A DNA stretch of 64,000 nucleotides from an uncultured Lachnospiraceae bacterium (GTDB taxonomy: Bacteria; Bacillota; Clostridia; Lachnospirales; Lachnospiraceae), in NCBI GenBank assembly GCA_900315505.1, contig OMZG01000008.1, positions 16,571 through 80,570 of the forward strand. Reading direction: 5' to 3'. Position 1 is the first letter of the stretch; every line of letters begins with the position of its first letter. This document shows positions 9,011-16,575 of this stretch, piece after piece. The notes below the pieces were generated by a model. That model was given only the letters and a program-made list of their open reading frames with translations, was not told where the DNA came from and ran no database searches. The translations under genes and the position numbers were made by a program.

Positions 9011-9886
9011 CACCTCATCACTTATATACTCTTTCAATGCATCCTGCCAGGTCTTCATCTCAAATCCCTCACCATCCTCTGGCGATATAAGGGTGAGCAT
9101 CTGGTCTTCAAGTACGGAATAATGCGGTCTCCTGGCAGACTGCGGGTTCATCTTCTCATATTCATCTGATGATATATGATTGACCTTTGTCGTCTTCCCT
9201 GACAGTCTGAATATCTCTTCTGCAAAATCAGCCCAGCTCGTCTGTCCACGGCAGACACCGTGATAAAGGCCGTACTGCTCTGTCTGTTCGAGATAGTGGA
9301 TCATCCTGGCCAGCTCTGCAGTGCTTGTCGGGCATCCCACCTGATCATCAACCACACTGACCTCATCATGAGTCTCAGCGAGACGCAGCATCGTCCTGAC
9401 GAAATTGTGTCCGTCACCATAGAGCCATGCAGTACGGATGATGAAGTATTTCTGCGAGAGCTCCCTCACATACTTTTCTCCCATGAGCTTGGAACGTCCA
9501 TATGCACTCACAGGCTGTGTAGGATCACTCTCTACATATGGCCTCGTGCCGCATCCGTCGAATACATAGTCAGTAGAAATATGAACAATCTTCGCACCAC
9601 ACTTCTGCGCAGCGATTGCCAGATTCCTCGGGCCTACAGCATTGATCCTGCCAGCCAGATGTGTATTCTCCTCACAGCCATCTACATTCGTATAGGCGGC
9701 ACAGTTGATGATCACATCAGGCTTCTCAGCAGCTATCCTGGTAAGAACAGCATCGAGATCCTCGATCGCCATCTCCTCATGGGAGACAGGAATGATATGA
9801 GCGTACTGATCCTTTTTGTATTCTTCTGTAACCGCTCTCCCAAGCTGTCCATTCGGACCGGTCAATAATATTTTACGCATCATCAT
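9008..9886 (-). CDS. rfbD: dTDP-4-dehydrorhamnose reductase
   Basis: Short-chain dehydrogenase that makes dTDP-L-rhamnose, the last step of the pathway. TGPNGQLGR (NAD(P) motif), ISTDYVFDG, and the catalytic YGRSK are present; usual length of about 290. Three ATG codons run together (9886, 9883, 9880); the third has the best distance to the AAGGAA box. The other rml genes are not in the window. First gene of the polysaccharide operon; a heptamer array lies between it and leuA. Confidence 0.95.
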   Translation of the reverse strand: MMMRKILLTGPNGQLGRAVTEEYKKDQYAHIIPVSHEEMAIEDLDAVLTRIAAEKPDVIINCAAYTNVDGCEENTHLAGRINAVGPRNLAIAAQKCGAKIVHISTDYVFDGCGTRPYVESDPTQPVSAYGRSKLMGEKYVRELSQKYFIIRTAWLYGDGHNFVRTMLRLAETHDEVSVVDDQVGCPTSTAELARMIHYLEQTEQYGLYHGVCRGQTSWADFAEEIFRLSGKTTKVNHISSDEYEKMNPQSARRPHYSVLEDQMLTLISPEDGEGFEMKTWQDALKEYISDEV

Positions 9887-9897
9887 TTCCTTTTTAG

Positions 9898-9957
9898 TCC
9901 TGAGTCCTAAGTTCTAAGTTCAGAGCTAAGAACTCAGGACTAAACACTACTAACTTA
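9898..9957. repeat. Heptamer array between leuA and rfbD
   Basis: Units AGTCCTG, AGTCCTA, AGTTCTA, AGTTCAG, AGCTAAG run from 9898, then AACTCAGGACT, which is the inverse of the first unit and a half, then AAACACT and ACTAACTTATA. The last unit contains the leuA stop codon (9955-9957). AGTCCTGAGT and its inverse can form a stem. Confidence 0.8.
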
Positions 9958-11634
9958 TAAATCCTTCTCTTTCTCAATCATCCTGTTGAGTGCTGAGAAA
10001 ATACCACGGATAGATGCTCTCGTGATGTTCGATGAGAGTCCTACACCGAAGCTGATATTCTCTGTACGCGGATTCTGCAGTTCGATGTATGCAGCTGCCT
10101 TCGCATGTGATCCGACACCGAGTGCATGCTCTGAATAATCGATCAGAACGAAGTCAACCTCCGGAACGCACTGCTTGATGGCGGTCTTTACTGCGTCGAC
10201 CGGTCCGTTTCCATCGGCCTCTGAATGGAAGGCCTCTCCATTGTACTTGAAGTCGAGTGACACATGCGTATCCTCATCCTCTGTATTATCATCGATATCT
10301 ACGAAGTCGAGCCTGAACGGATCCTTCTTGTCGAGATATTCCTTCTTGAACTCCTTCATGATACGCTCCGGCTTTACCTCGCCGCCTTCCTTCTCACTGA
10401 TCTCCTGGATGACATCAGCGAACTCACGCTGCATGACCTTCGGAAGCTTGTAGCCATATACCTTGTCCATGACGAAGGCGACTCCGCCACGGCCTGACTG
10501 GCTGTTGATACGGACAACAGGCTCGTACTCTCTTCCGATATCCGAAGGGTTGATCGGCAGATACGGAACCTGCCAGATGGAAGAATTTCTCTCCTTCATG
10601 GCCTGCTCGCCCTTGTTGATGGCGTCCTGATGTGAGCCTGAGAATGCAGTAAATACAAGGCTTCCGGCATACGGATGTCTCGGATCCACTGTCATCTTCG
10701 TGCATCTCTCGCAGACCTCTGTGATCTCCTTGATATCTGAGATCTCAAGGCCCGGATCAATGCCCTGTGAAAACATATTGTATGCGATATTTAAAATATC
10801 TACATTACCGGTTCTCTCACCGTTTCCAAGGAGTGTTCCCTCGATACGGTCAGCTCCTGCGAGGAGTCCGAGCTCTGCACAGGCAATGCCGGTACCACGG
10901 TCATTGTGTGGGTGGAGTGAAAGGATCACATTGTCCCTGTTGTCGAGATGATTGTTCATCCACTCGATCTGGTCAGCATAGACATTCGGTGTATTCATCT
11001 CAACCGTTGCAGGAAGATTGATGATCACCGGGTTGCCTGTTGCATTGTCCCATTCCTTCATCACGGCATTACATACTTCAGCAGCATAGTCTACTTCAGT
11101 TCCTGTAAAGCTCTCCGGTGAATACTCGAGCCACAGATTGCCGTCATATTTCCTGAGGCCTTCCTTCACCATTCTCGTACCGTCGATGGCGATCTGCTTT
11201 ACGCCCTCCTTATCCTTGTGGAATACGACATCTCTCTGGAGAGTAGATGTGGAATTGTAGATATGGAAGATGACATTCGGGATGCCCTGAATGGCTTCGA
11301 ATGTCCTGTCTATCAGGTTCTGTCTGCACTGACAGAGTACCTGCACCTTGACATCATCGGGGATTCTGTGCTCCTTTACAAGCTTGCGAAGAAAATCGTA
11401 CTCGATCTGTGATGCTGCCGGAAATCCGATCTCGATCTCCTTGAAGCCAAGCTTCAGAAGGAGCTCGAACATTTCCATCTTCTCATCGACATCCATCGGT
11501 TCCACGAGGGCCTGATTGCCGTCACGGAGGTCAACCGAGCACCAGACAGGATGTTTTGTGATCTCCTTGTCCGGCCATGTCCTTTCAGGGAAATTCAGTA
11601 CAGGGTTCTTTACATAGTGCTTGTAATTCATCAT
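9955..11634 (-). CDS. leuA: 2-isopropylmalate synthase (type 2 / long form)
   Basis: Condenses acetyl-CoA with 2-ketoisovalerate, the first committed step of leucine synthesis. 559 residues. Catalytic TIM barrel begins WCSVDLRDGNQALVEPMD; metal-binding LHPHNDRGTG lies near 240; the C-terminal regulatory domain (about 430-559) has the AYIEL and GVGLSSNITRASIRG signatures of the leucine-binding part. No other leu gene is nearby. It is the last gene of the train that contains cdaA, cdaR and HPr, 18 bases after the HPr gene, with an AGGAG box. Confidence 0.95.
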   Translation of the reverse strand: MMNYKHYVKNPVLNFPERTWPDKEITKHPVWCSVDLRDGNQALVEPMDVDEKMEMFELLLKLGFKEIEIGFPAASQIEYDFLRKLVKEHRIPDDVKVQVLCQCRQNLIDRTFEAIQGIPNVIFHIYNSTSTLQRDVVFHKDKEGVKQIAIDGTRMVKEGLRKYDGNLWLEYSPESFTGTEVDYAAEVCNAVMKEWDNATGNPVIINLPATVEMNTPNVYADQIEWMNNHLDNRDNVILSLHPHNDRGTGIACAELGLLAGADRIEGTLLGNGERTGNVDILNIAYNMFSQGIDPGLEISDIKEITEVCERCTKMTVDPRHPYAGSLVFTAFSGSHQDAINKGEQAMKERNSSIWQVPYLPINPSDIGREYEPVVRINSQSGRGGVAFVMDKVYGYKLPKVMQREFADVIQEISEKEGGEVKPERIMKEFKKEYLDKKDPFRLDFVDIDDNTEDEDTHVSLDFKYNGEAFHSEADGNGPVDAVKTAIKQCVPEVDFVLIDYSEHALGVGSHAKAAAYIELQNPRTENISFGVGLSSNITRASIRGIFSALNRMIEKEKDL

Positions 11635-11652
11635 GATATCTTTTTCTCCTTC

Positions 11653-11931
11653 CTACAGTCTGTCGCCCAGACCGTCCATGATCATCGGTACGAGTTTGTG
11701 CATTGCTTCGGCCTCATCCTCCCCGTCGCAGATCAGCGTGATCTCATCTCCCTTTCGGATACACGCTCCCAATACTGACAGGATGCTTTTCGCATTCGCC
11801 TCGCCTCTGTCCTCAGGTCCGTATCGGAACGTGACCTTACACCTGAATTTCATTGCTTCCTGACACAGCACCCCTGCGGGTCTCAGGTGCAGACCCGTGG
11901 GATTCTGTATAGTCAGTCTGTGACTCAGCAT
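11653..11931 (-). CDS. Second HPr-family phosphocarrier protein, keeps His15 and a Ser46 equivalent
   Basis: 92-residue HPr paralogue. The PTS phosphorylation site GLHLRPA (His15) is intact. After a three-residue insertion around residues 39-42, the regulatory helix reads NAKSILSVLG, with Ser49 aligning to the HPr kinase target Ser46. It starts three bases after the cdaR stop with a strong AAGGAG. Crh, the regulatory HPr of Bacillus, lacks His15, so this is not a strict Crh. Its position in a c-di-AMP operon and the loss of Ser46 in the other HPr (51063-51320) suggest a regulatory division of labour; that is inference. Confidence 0.9.
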   Translation of the reverse strand: MLSHRLTIQNPTGLHLRPAGVLCQEAMKFRCKVTFRYGPEDRGEANAKSILSVLGACIRKGDEITLICDGEDEAEAMHKLVPMIMDGLGDRL

Positions 11932-11934
11932 TTC

Positions 11935-13194
11935 TTAATCTCCTTCATCTGTCTCCTTTTTCTTCAGAATGATGGAAACGGTCGCTTTGTCCGCCTTCAC
12001 ACCATCCGGCAGATCCAGCTTCACCTGGACCGTATGCTTTCCCTCTGTCAGTCCTGATGCATCCACAGAACCGGTGAGCTCTGATGCATTCACCTCTGAC
12101 AGATCATTTTCATACCCGGATAATACAACTGATACGGTATCCTCGTCAAATGAAGCCTCATAATCATCTGACAGATCCTTTATCTTGAGATTCGATGTCG
12201 ATACTGAGAATGTCTCGTCCGTCATCGAATATATGTCTACAGTCACCTTTACCTTGCCCTGTGAAGAATCCTCAAGCTTCACATTATCCGGCAGATAGCT
12301 TGAAATATCAACCGTCGTCTCGAAGTTCTCATTTGTCTCGGTGAAGCCCAGATCAGCAAATGGAATCGTGATCTTGCTGATCGTATTCAGATCCTCTGCC
12401 GAGCCCTGTACGTCTACCTGTGACGGATCAGCTGTGATCTCATTGATCGATACACCGGATGGCACCTCCGAGCTGGTCGGCTTCGATACCTCTATCGGGA
12501 CACTCTTCACCGAATCCATCGTCACATTGACCTTCACCGTAGATACAGACAGGGTGAGACGGGTGGTATTTATCTCCTTATTGTCACTGTCGAAAAAGGT
12601 AGGAACTACATTCTCCGATATATCAGTGCTCACGCCGTCAACATCTGCTATTGCCTCCACGTGATCTATCTTCTTCACAATGCTTGCAGGACCCTCGACC
12701 GTCACTACATTCGGAGATACATCTATATCCTTCACTGCATAGCCGTCGGCAGGATCACCACCGGACGAACCTTCTATCACGAATTTCTTCGACTGCTTCT
12801 CGCCGACCTCTACCTGCAGGTAATGCGTCTCTCCAATGATAGATACTGCTCTCGGATATGTCACGCAGGAGATCTGTATCGGAACCCTGCCCTTGTCATC
12901 GAGATAATTCATATCTGCTGTAGCGACGAAATCGCTGTTTGACAGGCGGTCCATGATCGTACGCTTCGCACTCACGCGGAAGGTCACGGACATATTCGAA
13001 TCAGCAACGGACATGTATTTTCCCTGCTCGCTTACCACATTCTGGTTCTCGATTGATATCTTTGCGGTGAAATTCCGTTTCTCGGTAGGATCATCTACAT
13101 TCACTATCGCTATCCACAGGATGAAGGATAGGATGATGGCGAGGATCTTCAGGCCCCAGTTCTTCGTCAAGAAGTCATGAATTTTCTGACTCAT
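11935..13194 (-). CDS. cdaR: CdaR (YbbR-domain) regulator of diadenylate cyclase
   Basis: Membrane-anchored extracytoplasmic partner of CdaA. 419 residues: a single N-terminal transmembrane helix (about 12-32, ILAIILSFILWIAIV) followed by roughly four repeated beta-rich YbbR domains. I start at ATG 13194 (MSQKIHDFL); an upstream ATG at 13215 would translate straight through the AAGGAGGT box that serves 13194. It overlaps the end of cdaA by 20 bases. Here it is followed by an HPr gene where glmM is commonly found. Confidence 0.93.
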   Translation of the reverse strand: MSQKIHDFLTKNWGLKILAIILSFILWIAIVNVDDPTEKRNFTAKISIENQNVVSEQGKYMSVADSNMSVTFRVSAKRTIMDRLSNSDFVATADMNYLDDKGRVPIQISCVTYPRAVSIIGETHYLQVEVGEKQSKKFVIEGSSGGDPADGYAVKDIDVSPNVVTVEGPASIVKKIDHVEAIADVDGVSTDISENVVPTFFDSDNKEINTTRLTLSVSTVKVNVTMDSVKSVPIEVSKPTSSEVPSGVSINEITADPSQVDVQGSAEDLNTISKITIPFADLGFTETNENFETTVDISSYLPDNVKLEDSSQGKVKVTVDIYSMTDETFSVSTSNLKIKDLSDDYEASFDEDTVSVVLSGYENDLSEVNASELTGSVDASGLTEGKHTVQVKLDLPDGVKADKATVSIILKKKETDEGD

Positions 13195-14056
13195 CTGATG
13201 ACCTCCTTTCGTCACTCTTCGCTACATCCTCGAGCGTCCTTCTCTTCTGGATGCTGTGCAGGAGCTTCGTGAGCTGTTCTGCCGTGATATCATGTCTCAG
13301 CTTTCCTCCCTGGGTCACCGACACCTTCCCTGTCTCCTCGGATACGACTATGGTGACAGCATCAGACACCTCTGAAATACCGAGTGCTGCCCTGTGACGA
13401 GTACCCAGATCCTTTGATATAGACATATTGTCCGACAGCGGCAGATAGCAGGTAGCTGATACCACCCTGTCTCCGCGGACGAGCACTGCACCATCATGAA
13501 GAGGTGTATTTTTTTCGAATATATTGATAAGCAGCTGCCTCGACAGAATGGCGTCTACCGGAATGCCGGTCCTCTCGTACTCCTGAAGCCCTGTTTCCAT
13601 CTCTATCACGATGAGTGCACCGGTCTTCACCGCTCCCATATCATAGCAGGCCTTCACAAGGTCTGTGAGAGTATGATCCGAGAATCTCAGATTTGAATTC
13701 TTTGAAAAGCCGTTTGCGAGAACACGGAACAGATTGTTCCGGCCCAGCTGCTCCAGTGCCTGCCTCAGCTCCGGCTGGAACACGACTACTATCGCTATTA
13801 TCGCGACATTCAGCAGCTTCTCACCCAGCCACAGGATGGTATTCATCTGCAGCAGTGCTGCGAGAGCGAAGAAGGCCGCGATCACCAGGATTCCGCGGAT
13901 CAGCATGAACGCACGGGTATTCTTCAGCCATACGAGTATCTCATATATGAAAAAGGCTATGATGATGATCTCGACTATGTCTATCACATGCACGGTCGGG
14001 AATGTCAGGTCAAAATTGGCCAGCCAGCCATTCATTCTGTCAGCAAATGCCGTCAT
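13175..14056 (-). CDS. cdaA: Diadenylate cyclase CdaA (DacA)
   Basis: Makes c-di-AMP from two ATP at the membrane. 293 residues: three N-terminal transmembrane helices (about 22-95), then the DAC domain with the catalytic DGA (188-190, in NTPLHDGAVLVRG) and RHR (220-222, in GTRHRAALG). Both motifs are intact, so activity is expected. ATG overlaps the preceding stop (ATGA) and has a full AAGGAGGTG. Acts with CdaR encoded immediately downstream. Confidence 0.97.
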   Translation of the reverse strand: MTAFADRMNGWLANFDLTFPTVHVIDIVEIIIIAFFIYEILVWLKNTRAFMLIRGILVIAAFFALAALLQMNTILWLGEKLLNVAIIAIVVVFQPELRQALEQLGRNNLFRVLANGFSKNSNLRFSDHTLTDLVKACYDMGAVKTGALIVIEMETGLQEYERTGIPVDAILSRQLLINIFEKNTPLHDGAVLVRGDRVVSATCYLPLSDNMSISKDLGTRHRAALGISEVSDAVTIVVSEETGKVSVTQGGKLRHDITAEQLTKLLHSIQKRRTLEDVAKSDERRSSDESENS

Positions 14057-15006
14057 GCGTTCACCTCCTTTTCATCACTTTTCTCTTCCGTACCGGAAGT
14101 AATCTTCTTTATCTCCTTATCCTCTTCTGCTATGTGTATCTTCGGAACTGCCGTCACATAATAATAGTAATCATCGTCCTCGAACTGCACCCTCTCAACC
14201 CTTGAGAAATCAAGATTCCTGAAAAGAAGTGCACACAGTATGCCAACCAGAAGACTCACTATATTACCGCCGATCAGCACCCAGATCTCCGGCCCCTGTC
14301 CGAAGAACATGACACCGCCGAACATGATCAGCATTTCTGCTATTGTACCACCTATGACCGCAATAATCCACGAATATGATACCCGCAGGTTCTTGATCGT
14401 ACATACTGCAAGGAAAAGCACTATCATGGATGCTATGAAAAAATAGAATCCGCTTCCCGAAACCATTGTAGAAAGCAGGTCCAGCGCACCCGTGCCGTCA
14501 GAGCCCTCTGATATAGACGGGATCGCATCATGAACTGTCTTCAGATAGTATGCGATCACACTTCCGCCTATAACAGATGTCACCTCATGGTATCCACCGA
14601 AAAGTCCGGCCACCATCGGCCCCACATACGGGATAGATGCACGGTAGAATATGGCGATACCCGGAAGCATATTGTAGAATCTGGCCTTATACGAATAGCA
14701 GAATATATAGAATACAGCAAACATGAAAAACACGAGAATACCGATGGACTGCGAGAGCGAGAGCACCTGCAGTACCATATAGATGACGAGCATCACTGCT
14801 ATTCCCGATGATGGAAGAAAGAATCCCGCTACCGTCAGAAGCAGCCTGACTGCCACCGACGAAAGGAGATCTGAAAAGCCGAATGCGCCTGATACGACCG
14901 ATACACCTAACAGGGTCCAGGCTGCACCGAGTATCCTTCTGAGCACATTCTCATGCCTTGATATGAAATTGCTTACATGGCTTCTGACCGCCAGATCTAG
15001 CTTCAT
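14053..15006 (-). CDS. Polytopic membrane protein of unknown function next to cdaA
   Basis: 317 residues with about eight hydrophobic helices between 27 and 265, then a cytoplasmic C-terminal tail with a run of acidic and tyrosine residues (FEDDDYYYYVTAVPK) and a lysine/glutamate-rich end. I do not recognise a named family. It is translationally coupled on both sides (4-base overlaps with the gene before and with cdaA after), which argues that it works with the c-di-AMP synthase or in envelope maintenance. No catalytic motif or ATP-binding site is visible. Confidence 0.75.
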   Translation of the reverse strand: MKLDLAVRSHVSNFISRHENVLRRILGAAWTLLGVSVVSGAFGFSDLLSSVAVRLLLTVAGFFLPSSGIAVMLVIYMVLQVLSLSQSIGILVFFMFAVFYIFCYSYKARFYNMLPGIAIFYRASIPYVGPMVAGLFGGYHEVTSVIGGSVIAYYLKTVHDAIPSISEGSDGTGALDLLSTMVSGSGFYFFIASMIVLFLAVCTIKNLRVSYSWIIAVIGGTIAEMLIMFGGVMFFGQGPEIWVLIGGNIVSLLVGILCALLFRNLDFSRVERVQFEDDDYYYYVTAVPKIHIAEEDKEIKKITSGTEEKSDEKEVNA

Positions 15007-15392
15007 TGTGATTCCTTGTGGCTTTCCTTGTCCTCTGCCTCATATAGGGCAGCCAGTTCTTCCATATCCTCCTGCTGTTCTCTTATTGTGCGACGGTACT
15101 CCTCGTATCTCGCGATATTCCTGTGCCTCTCGTACCTGAGATACCCCAGCAGAAAAAACAGATATCCGAGAATACCTCCGAATACCAGCACTGCTACGGT
15201 AAGCCTCGTGACCGGAATGACAAATACTGAAAAAGCCGCTGCCGCCAGTATGGCGAAGACTATGAAATACAGTATCGTCCCGAAGAAAAAGCTTCTGACT
15301 CCGTAATACGACACGAAATGCTTCTGATCAAGCCCGTCTGCCGTTTGTATCCTGTACCCGGCTCTCTCCTCCCTGATCGCGATACGGGTCAT
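15003..15392 (-). CDS. Small two-helix membrane protein, unknown
   Basis: 129 residues from ATG 15392, which has AGG-type sequence before it; a TTG at 15419 could add nine residues but has no ribosome binding site. Two adjacent transmembrane helices near the middle are followed by a long charged, probably coiled-coil tail (YRRTIREQQEDMEELAALYE). Family not recognised. Its stop overlaps the start of the next membrane protein, and it follows the YvyF-like gene closely. Confidence 0.7.
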   Translation of the reverse strand: MTRIAIREERAGYRIQTADGLDQKHFVSYYGVRSFFFGTILYFIVFAILAAAAFSVFVIPVTRLTVAVLVFGGILGYLFFLLGYLRYERHRNIARYEEYRRTIREQQEDMEELAALYEAEDKESHKESQ

Positions 15393-15420
15393 TTTCCTGA
15401 CCCTGTCCTCATTTATCAAA

Positions 15421-15840
15421 TCAGATATCCTGCTTTCCCATAAATCTCATGGCATCACGCTCGCTCTTCCTCTTCGGCTTTGTAAGCGCTGACTGCGGCT
15501 TGTGGTACATGCCCTCGAGATCCTGTGCCATGCTGGACTTGCAGTTGTTGCAGTATCTGCCTGTCCTGATCGGCGCTCCGCACTTCTCGCAGTAGAATGT
15601 CACACCTGAATCCCTCGAGAACTCGAGCCTCTCCTCACGCACCCACTGCTGTATCTGATTGATCGACACATCATTCTCCTCAGATACCTGATTCATACTA
15701 GCACCAGGATTGTCCCTTATGTAATCCCTGACCTTCTCAAAGACCTTCTCCTGCTCTCTCTTGCAGTTCTCGCAGATAACCGGCCCCGTGCCGCTGTACT
15801 GGAATATCCTTCCACACTTCCTGCAGTTCCTGATGTCCAT
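15421..15840 (-). CDS. YvyF-like flagellar-operon zinc protein
   Basis: 139 residues. An N-terminal zinc knuckle (C6, C9, C23, C26), a central helix-turn-helix-like stretch (SMNQVSEENDVSINQIQQWV) and a C-terminal zinc ribbon (FYCEKCGAPIRTGRYCNNC) match the YvyF family. In Bacillus yvyF lies after comFC in the comF-flgM region, and here it likewise follows comF. That shared order, plus the flagellar rod genes upstream, supports a motility link. Biochemical role unknown. Confidence 0.85.
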   Translation of the reverse strand: MDIRNCRKCGRIFQYSGTGPVICENCKREQEKVFEKVRDYIRDNPGASMNQVSEENDVSINQIQQWVREERLEFSRDSGVTFYCEKCGAPIRTGRYCNNCKSSMAQDLEGMYHKPQSALTKPKRKSERDAMRFMGKQDI

Positions 15841-15873
15841 TTTACCACCCTTCCTACTATGAGTCTTCCGCCT

Positions 15874-16575
15874 CTATTCTCCTGTACATATAAACATTCC
15901 GCAGACATCCGATACTCCGGCCTCTAAAAGCCTCTCAGCTGCTGCATCCATAGTGGACCCCGTGGTGTAAATATCATCACAGAGAAGCACTCTCTTTGAT
16001 TTTACATCAAAATCCCTTACTTGAAAAGCGTTTTTGAGATTCTTTCGTCTTTCCTCGGGAGAAAGTCCTTTCATCGGCGGAGTCGCCATCACCCGGTCGA
16101 GCAGATGGACGCAGGGAATCCCCGTTTCCTCAGCGAGTGCGCGCGCAAAGACCTCGGCCTGATCGAAGCCACGGGTTTTCCTTTTCCCGGAATACATGGG
16201 CACTGGCACTATCATATCAAAGTCCATTCCCTGAATCCAGTCTCCCCACAGGTCTACTGCATCTCTTGCGAAGCTGTCCGCATACGAGCGCCTCCCGGCA
16301 TACTTGAACCGGTACATCGCCTCTCGCATGGGTCCGTCATATACATAAAGAGATCTGCCCTCGGAAAACATATGCGTCTTCCGGGAGCAGTCCTCACACA
16401 TCACTTCTAGTTCTTTTGTCAGCTGTCTGCCGCAGCGCACACAGTAATTCCCGCTCACCCTGTGGACGAGCTTCATGCAGTCCGCGCAGAATGTCCTCTC
16501 ATCCGGAGCCAGTACCTCATCACATGACGGACATCTCGGTGGAAAAATCACCCTCCTAAAATCTGACCTCTTCAT
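15874..16575 (-). CDS. comF: ComF family protein (ComFC-like phosphoribosyltransferase domain)
   Basis: 233 residues. N-terminal zinc-binding region with four CxxC pairs (CPSC, CADC, CVRC, CEDC) and a C-terminal PRTase fold with the PRPP loop VLLCDDIYTTGST. ComFC is needed for DNA uptake during transformation in Bacillus and Streptococcus. I start at ATG 16575 (GGGAGG upstream); a TTG at 16605 would extend by ten residues. Overlaps the end of recD2 by 20 bases. No other competence genes are in the window, so competence itself is not shown. Confidence 0.9.
   Translation of the reverse strand: MKRSDFRRVIFPPRCPSCDEVLAPDERTFCADCMKLVHRVSGNYCVRCGRQLTKELEVMCEDCSRKTHMFSEGRSLYVYDGPMREAMYRFKYAGRRSYADSFARDAVDLWGDWIQGMDFDMIVPVPMYSGKRKTRGFDQAEVFARALAEETGIPCVHLLDRVMATPPMKGLSPEERRKNLKNAFQVRDFDVKSKRVLLCDDIYTTGSTMDAAAERLLEAGVSDVCGMFICTGE

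Noticed and set aside
9260..9868. 202-codon plus-strand frame
   Set aside because: Lies wholly inside rfbD on the opposite strand, without ribosome binding site or family resemblance.
11653..11931. Annotation as Crh
   Set aside because: Crh lacks His15; here GLHLRPA is intact.
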